Below, piece after piece: positions 15,973 through 16,301 of a stretch of DNA of 16,301 nt (its first letter is position 1; every line of letters starts with the position of its first letter). This DNA is from Zygnema cylindricum (lineage: Eukaryota; Streptophyta; Zygnematophyceae; Zygnematales; Zygnemataceae), in the NCBI GenBank assembly GCA_037447655.1, contig JBBHKE010000617.1:1-16301 (forward strand), in the 5' to 3' direction. Position numbers and translations under genes: made by a program. The notes under the pieces are model-generated. The model was not told the DNA's origin. It did no database searches and saw only the letters and a list, made by a program, of their open reading frames with translations.

Positions 15973-16044
15973 CTGCAACAACTGTTAAAATAACAAAATT
16001 TCTCTAATTATATGTCTATGTAGCGCAACTACTATTAAAATAAC
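15968..16044. repeat. Direct repeat at the possible acceptor
   Basis: TGTAGCTGCAACAACTGTTA plus AAATAAC (15968-15994) is repeated at 16019-16044 as TGTAGCGCAACTACTATTAA plus AATAAC, with one gap and two substitutions. The first copy contains the acceptor of the possible small exon. In the second copy that acceptor dinucleotide is lost. Confidence 0.85.
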
Positions 16045-16301
16045 GTCTCCAAGTTCACTTGGCTACATTTGTAATTACTTGTAACTTTTGTTTGTAATCA
16101 CACCCCTGCCAAAAAACTTAAGGAACAACTTGAGATCGGTGTTACCAGCTCTATGAACAGGGAAATATTGTCAAGCTTGCTTTTTGCATTACAATCATGT
16201 TTGAAAAGCCTAAAACAGTGGGAAGAAATTTTTTGAAAGTTTGTATAAATGAACTTTTCTGTTTAAATCTAGACGCATACAAGTAGTTGTTAAGGCGTTT
16301 T
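16045..16301. other. AT-rich edge, no exon recognised
   Basis: The first half of the GFA domain (CxC and CxxC motifs) was looked for on the minus strand and was not seen, so it probably lies beyond the right edge. Confidence 0.4.

Overview
This window looks like AT-rich, gene-poor nuclear DNA from a eukaryote, most likely a land plant or relative. The reasons are consensus GT-AG splice sites around protein-like exons, a tRNA-like gene with a plant-style upstream CAA, many TA-flanked inverted-repeat transposons, and a decayed retroelement. No prokaryotic operon structure is visible. The species cannot be named from the sequence.

Protein coding. Two exons are convincing, both on the minus strand. 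The terminal exon of a GFA/CENP-V-type zinc protein (glutathione-dependent formaldehyde-activating enzyme family) lies at 15200-15460, with a possible 22-bp upstream exon at 15951-15972. An internal exon encoding a cysteine-rich EGF-like domain lies at 3789-4087, between good splice sites. They probably belong to different genes; the remaining exons could not be found. A small ORF with a signal-peptide-like start (11067-11411, minus) is only a candidate. A glycine-rich frame at 2773-2937 may be a relic.

Mobile and repeated DNA fills the rest. (1) A 68-bp minisatellite runs from base 1 to 273. (2) One MITE family with CACCGTGAATCGC termini and TA flanks has copies at 762-980, 10537-10753 and 11764-11980, a divergent relative at 8536-8743, and two facing termini at 12531-12584. 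(3) Between about 5190 and 9985 there are at least eight diverged same-strand copies of one long non-coding repeat, several with internal short tandem amplifications. (4) An LTR-like element at 6424-6675, preceded by a purine tract and carrying a complete tRNA-like gene with a duplicated anticodon arm, interrupts one of those copies. (5) A frameshifted C-terminal fragment of a reverse-transcriptase polyprotein lies at 13180-13788 (minus). (6) A second, nested foldback element starting TGTGGTC lies at 15529-15701, in the presumed GFA intron.

The genes do not form a recognisable pathway. The most unusual object is the tRNA-like cassette inside the LTR-like element.
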